64,000 nt of DNA from Niabella sp. (GTDB taxonomy: Bacteria > Bacteroidota > Bacteroidia > Chitinophagales > Chitinophagaceae), in the NCBI GenBank assembly GCA_027493055.1, contig JAPUDO010000062.1, positions 1 through 64,000 on the forward strand, read 5' to 3'. Positions 62,161 to 64,000 of the stretch are shown piece after piece. The position numbers were made by a program, and so were the translations under genes. The notes below the pieces were generated by a model. That model did no database searches, was not told the DNA's origin, and saw nothing but the letters and a program-made list of their open reading frames with translations. The stretch's first letter is position 1, and every line of letters starts with the position of its first letter.

Positions 62161-63807
62161 TTACTCGATCTTTGTTCTTCTTAGCTCCAGCAAGTTCAGG
62201 GCATTGGGTGGAAAATCCTTTACGTTTTTTTGAACCAGGTGAATGACCTTATCATACCAAAGCGGCACCACAGGAGCATCGTCAATAGCAATCTGGTCAG
62301 CTTTCCGGTATAGTACATAACGAAGCGAATCGTTGGTCTCTTTTATAGCCTGCTCAAATACCTTATCAAATTCAGCGCTCTTATATCTTGTATAATTAGG
62401 TGGGGCGGGATTTTTAGAATAAAAAACCGATAAATAATTTTCTGCATCAGGATAATCTGCAATCCAGCCACCACGAAAAAAAGCCGCTTTGGAACCCGAT
62501 GTCATTTCAAACAACAGCGATTTTTGAACTACCTCAACCTGTATAGGAATACCAATTTCTTCCAGCTGTTTGGCAATGAAGTTCCCAAAATCAGCATATA
62601 TAGAAATAGTCAATAATTTTATAGGCTGCAACCCTTTGCCATTGGGGAAGCCCGCCTCTTTTAAAAGCTGTGCAGCCTTTAAGGGATTATAGAAATATCC
62701 CTTCACAAGAGAATCGTTAAAAGAAGGCAATCCCTTTGGCACAAAGCCGCTTTCGGCCGGTGTTCCCAGGGAGTTGCGTAAATAAAGGATCATTTTTTTC
62801 CTGTCAAAGCCATAATTAATAGCCTGTCTTACCTTTTTAAAGCGCAGCGGAGATCTTTTTATAAGCGGGTTGGTACTATCAACCAAAAAACCCAGGTACT
62901 CAATATTAAGATAAGGCTGGGTTTGCAGCTCTATTTTGTCTTTCCACATGTCGCGCAGCGTTCCTTTTTTAGTCAGCACTTCATCTTTAAAGCTTGGATC
63001 AAGCTCATTAATAAAGTCCAGCTGCCCCTGCCTGAAAAGCAGGAACTCTGTGGCCCGGCTGTCTTTAAAACTGATCTTTATTCCATCTAAATAGGGAAGC
63101 TTATTCCCTGTGCTGTCCCGCTCAAAATAGTTTTCATTTTTAGCAAAGATCAGGGCCTGTCCTTCTTCCCATACCACAAATTTAAAAGGTCCTGTTCCCA
63201 CCGGGTGCTGTCTGAAATCCGCTCCATACATGGCCACAGCCTCCGGAGCCACAACAGAGCAATACTGCATAGATAAAATACCTAATACAGGCTGATAGGG
63301 TTGCTGCAGCTTTAGCTGAAAAGTGGTATCGTTTAAAGCGGTAAAAGGCTGTATCGTGTCCACCTTGCCATTAAAGATCCATGCTCCGGGGCTGGCGGTT
63401 TTAGGATCAATGATGCGGTTGAGACTGAATACTACATCCGAGGCAACCATTTTACGGCCTTTATTTTGAGGAAAGCAGGCATCGTTATGAAACAGCACAT
63501 CGTTCCTTAAATAAAAAGTATAAGTGCGTTTATCTTCCGATATATCCCAGTGAGTAGCCAGCGATGGCTTAATATTAAGACTGTCATCAATCTCCACCAG
63601 CGTATTAAATAACTGGTGCGCCGGCCACATGGTAGATTGGTTTTTAGCAAATGCAGGGTCGAGCGATGCAATGCCGGTATACTCATTATAATGAAAGACC
63701 TGTTTTCCCATTTTATTTTTAGAGAAGCAGGAACTTATTAAGCCCGGTAATGCCAACAGCATGATTAATTTCAACAGAGGTGAATATTGTGCCCGAATGT
63801 TTATCAA
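62161..63807 (-). CDS. Peptide/oligopeptide-type ABC transporter substrate-binding lipoprotein
   Basis: The 548-residue product has a lipoprotein signal (LLALPGLISSCFSKN, lipobox LISSC), then an SBP_bac_5 type domain with FNTLVEIDDSLNIKPSLATHWDISEDKRTYTFYLRNDVLFHNDA and the later VRQAINYGFDRKKMI. It would bind peptides or similar solutes and deliver them to an ABC permease, but no permease or ATPase genes are in the window. The start appears to be TTG at 63807, because the only nearby ATG (63762) would leave too short a signal. It converges with the YdeI-like genes. Confidence 0.85.
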   Translation of the reverse strand: MINIRAQYSPLLKLIMLLALPGLISSCFSKNKMGKQVFHYNEYTGIASLDPAFAKNQSTMWPAHQLFNTLVEIDDSLNIKPSLATHWDISEDKRTYTFYLRNDVLFHNDACFPQNKGRKMVASDVVFSLNRIIDPKTASPGAWIFNGKVDTIQPFTALNDTTFQLKLQQPYQPVLGILSMQYCSVVAPEAVAMYGADFRQHPVGTGPFKFVVWEEGQALIFAKNENYFERDSTGNKLPYLDGIKISFKDSRATEFLLFRQGQLDFINELDPSFKDEVLTKKGTLRDMWKDKIELQTQPYLNIEYLGFLVDSTNPLIKRSPLRFKKVRQAINYGFDRKKMILYLRNSLGTPAESGFVPKGLPSFNDSLVKGYFYNPLKAAQLLKEAGFPNGKGLQPIKLLTISIYADFGNFIAKQLEEIGIPIQVEVVQKSLLFEMTSGSKAAFFRGGWIADYPDAENYLSVFYSKNPAPPNYTRYKSAEFDKVFEQAIKETNDSLRYVLYRKADQIAIDDAPVVPLWYDKVIHLVQKNVKDFPPNALNLLELRRTKIE

Positions 63808-63859
63808 TATTGTGAAATTATATAAGATTGAGGCCTAAATTTACGTCTTAATCACGCTT

Positions 63860-64000
63860 ATGGTTAAAAATTTTTATAAACTGCTGGGCCTATGCTGGGC
63901 TATAATAGGATGTACTGATACACATGCACAATCCGGCACTTTAAACACAAAGTTTACCCGGCAGGATACCCTCAGAGGCAGCTATAGTGAGGGCCGCAAA
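63860..64000 (+). CDS. 5' end of a secreted protein, possibly an M1-family peptidase (truncated by window edge)
   Basis: The frame from the ATG at 63860 gives about 47 residues before the window ends: a signal-peptide-like start (KLLGLCWAIIGCTDTHAQ) and then FTRQDTLRGS. The QDTLRGS motif followed by an expected TPER or WW region resembles the N-terminus of secreted M1 aminopeptidases in Bacteroidota. The assignment is tentative because only the start is visible. It is divergent from the peptide-binding lipoprotein gene. Confidence 0.4.
   Translation, partial: MVKNFYKLLGLCWAIIGCTDTHAQSGTLNTKFTRQDTLRGSYSEGRK

Overview
The window looks like the chromosome of a Bacteroidota bacterium, most probably of the Chitinophagales. 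The evidence is a complete gldK-gldL-gldM-gldN type IX secretion/gliding core, two LytS/LytTR-type two-component pairs, a TonB-dependent receptor with a carboxypeptidase-like N-terminal domain, -7 boxes of the TAnnTTTG type with TTG about 17-19 nt upstream, many SpI/SpII-exported proteins, and short intergenic repeats made of degenerate 7- or 8-nt units. No phage, CRISPR array or insertion sequence was recognised. One tRNA gene (tRNA-Leu, anticodon UAG) is present.

Layout. 0-4 kb: a Lys/Ala-rich DUF6496 protein, a MarC membrane protein, and a BtuB-like receptor preceded by a clear cobalamin riboswitch. 4-10 kb: a LytS/LytTR pair followed by a secreted intradiol dioxygenase-like protein, an unknown protein, a pirin-like cupin and a Cthe_2159-type lipoprotein. 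9.7-15 kb: a three-gene sulfur-compound transport operon (TauE/SafE plus two YeeE/YedE halves), an APC permease, a small secreted protein and a trans-sulfuration enzyme. 15-20.6 kb: gldKLMN and a small outer-membrane barrel. 20.5-25.7 kb: a minus-strand run of a metallophosphoesterase, a flippase, a phosphoglucosamine-mutase-type enzyme and an erythromycin-esterase-like protein. 26-32 kb: metG and a giant AsmA-like protein. 32-36 kb: an acetyltransferase, then a compositionally distinct LuxR regulator plus TonB receptor. 36-45 kb: cysteine desulfurase, B12-dependent ribonucleotide reductase, GH18 chitinase, and a gluconate-dehydrogenase-like pair. 45-54 kb: clpS-aat, esterase, methyltransferase, pabB-like, purA and a RelA/SpoT enzyme. 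54-61 kb: tRNA-Leu, trigger factor, a second LytS/LytTR pair, two clpP genes and clpX. 61-64 kb: a 48-residue protein, a YdeI/OmdA-type gene split in two by an apparent single-base frameshift, a peptide-binding lipoprotein and the start of a gene that runs off the edge.

How the genes fit together. B12 uptake (riboswitch plus receptor) and a B12-dependent ribonucleotide reductase occur in the same window, suggesting the cell makes DNA precursors with B12. Trigger factor, ClpP1, ClpP2, ClpX, ClpS and the Aat transferase form most of a protein-folding and N-degron degradation set. The most unusual layer is non-coding: at least nine degenerate heptamer or octamer arrays whose unit sequence differs between sites but whose period is kept. 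Three are arranged as inverted pairs, and one array lies inside metG, where it encodes a repetitive linker. Two other dispersed hairpin families are also present, one of them apparently inside the variable arm of the cobalamin riboswitch.
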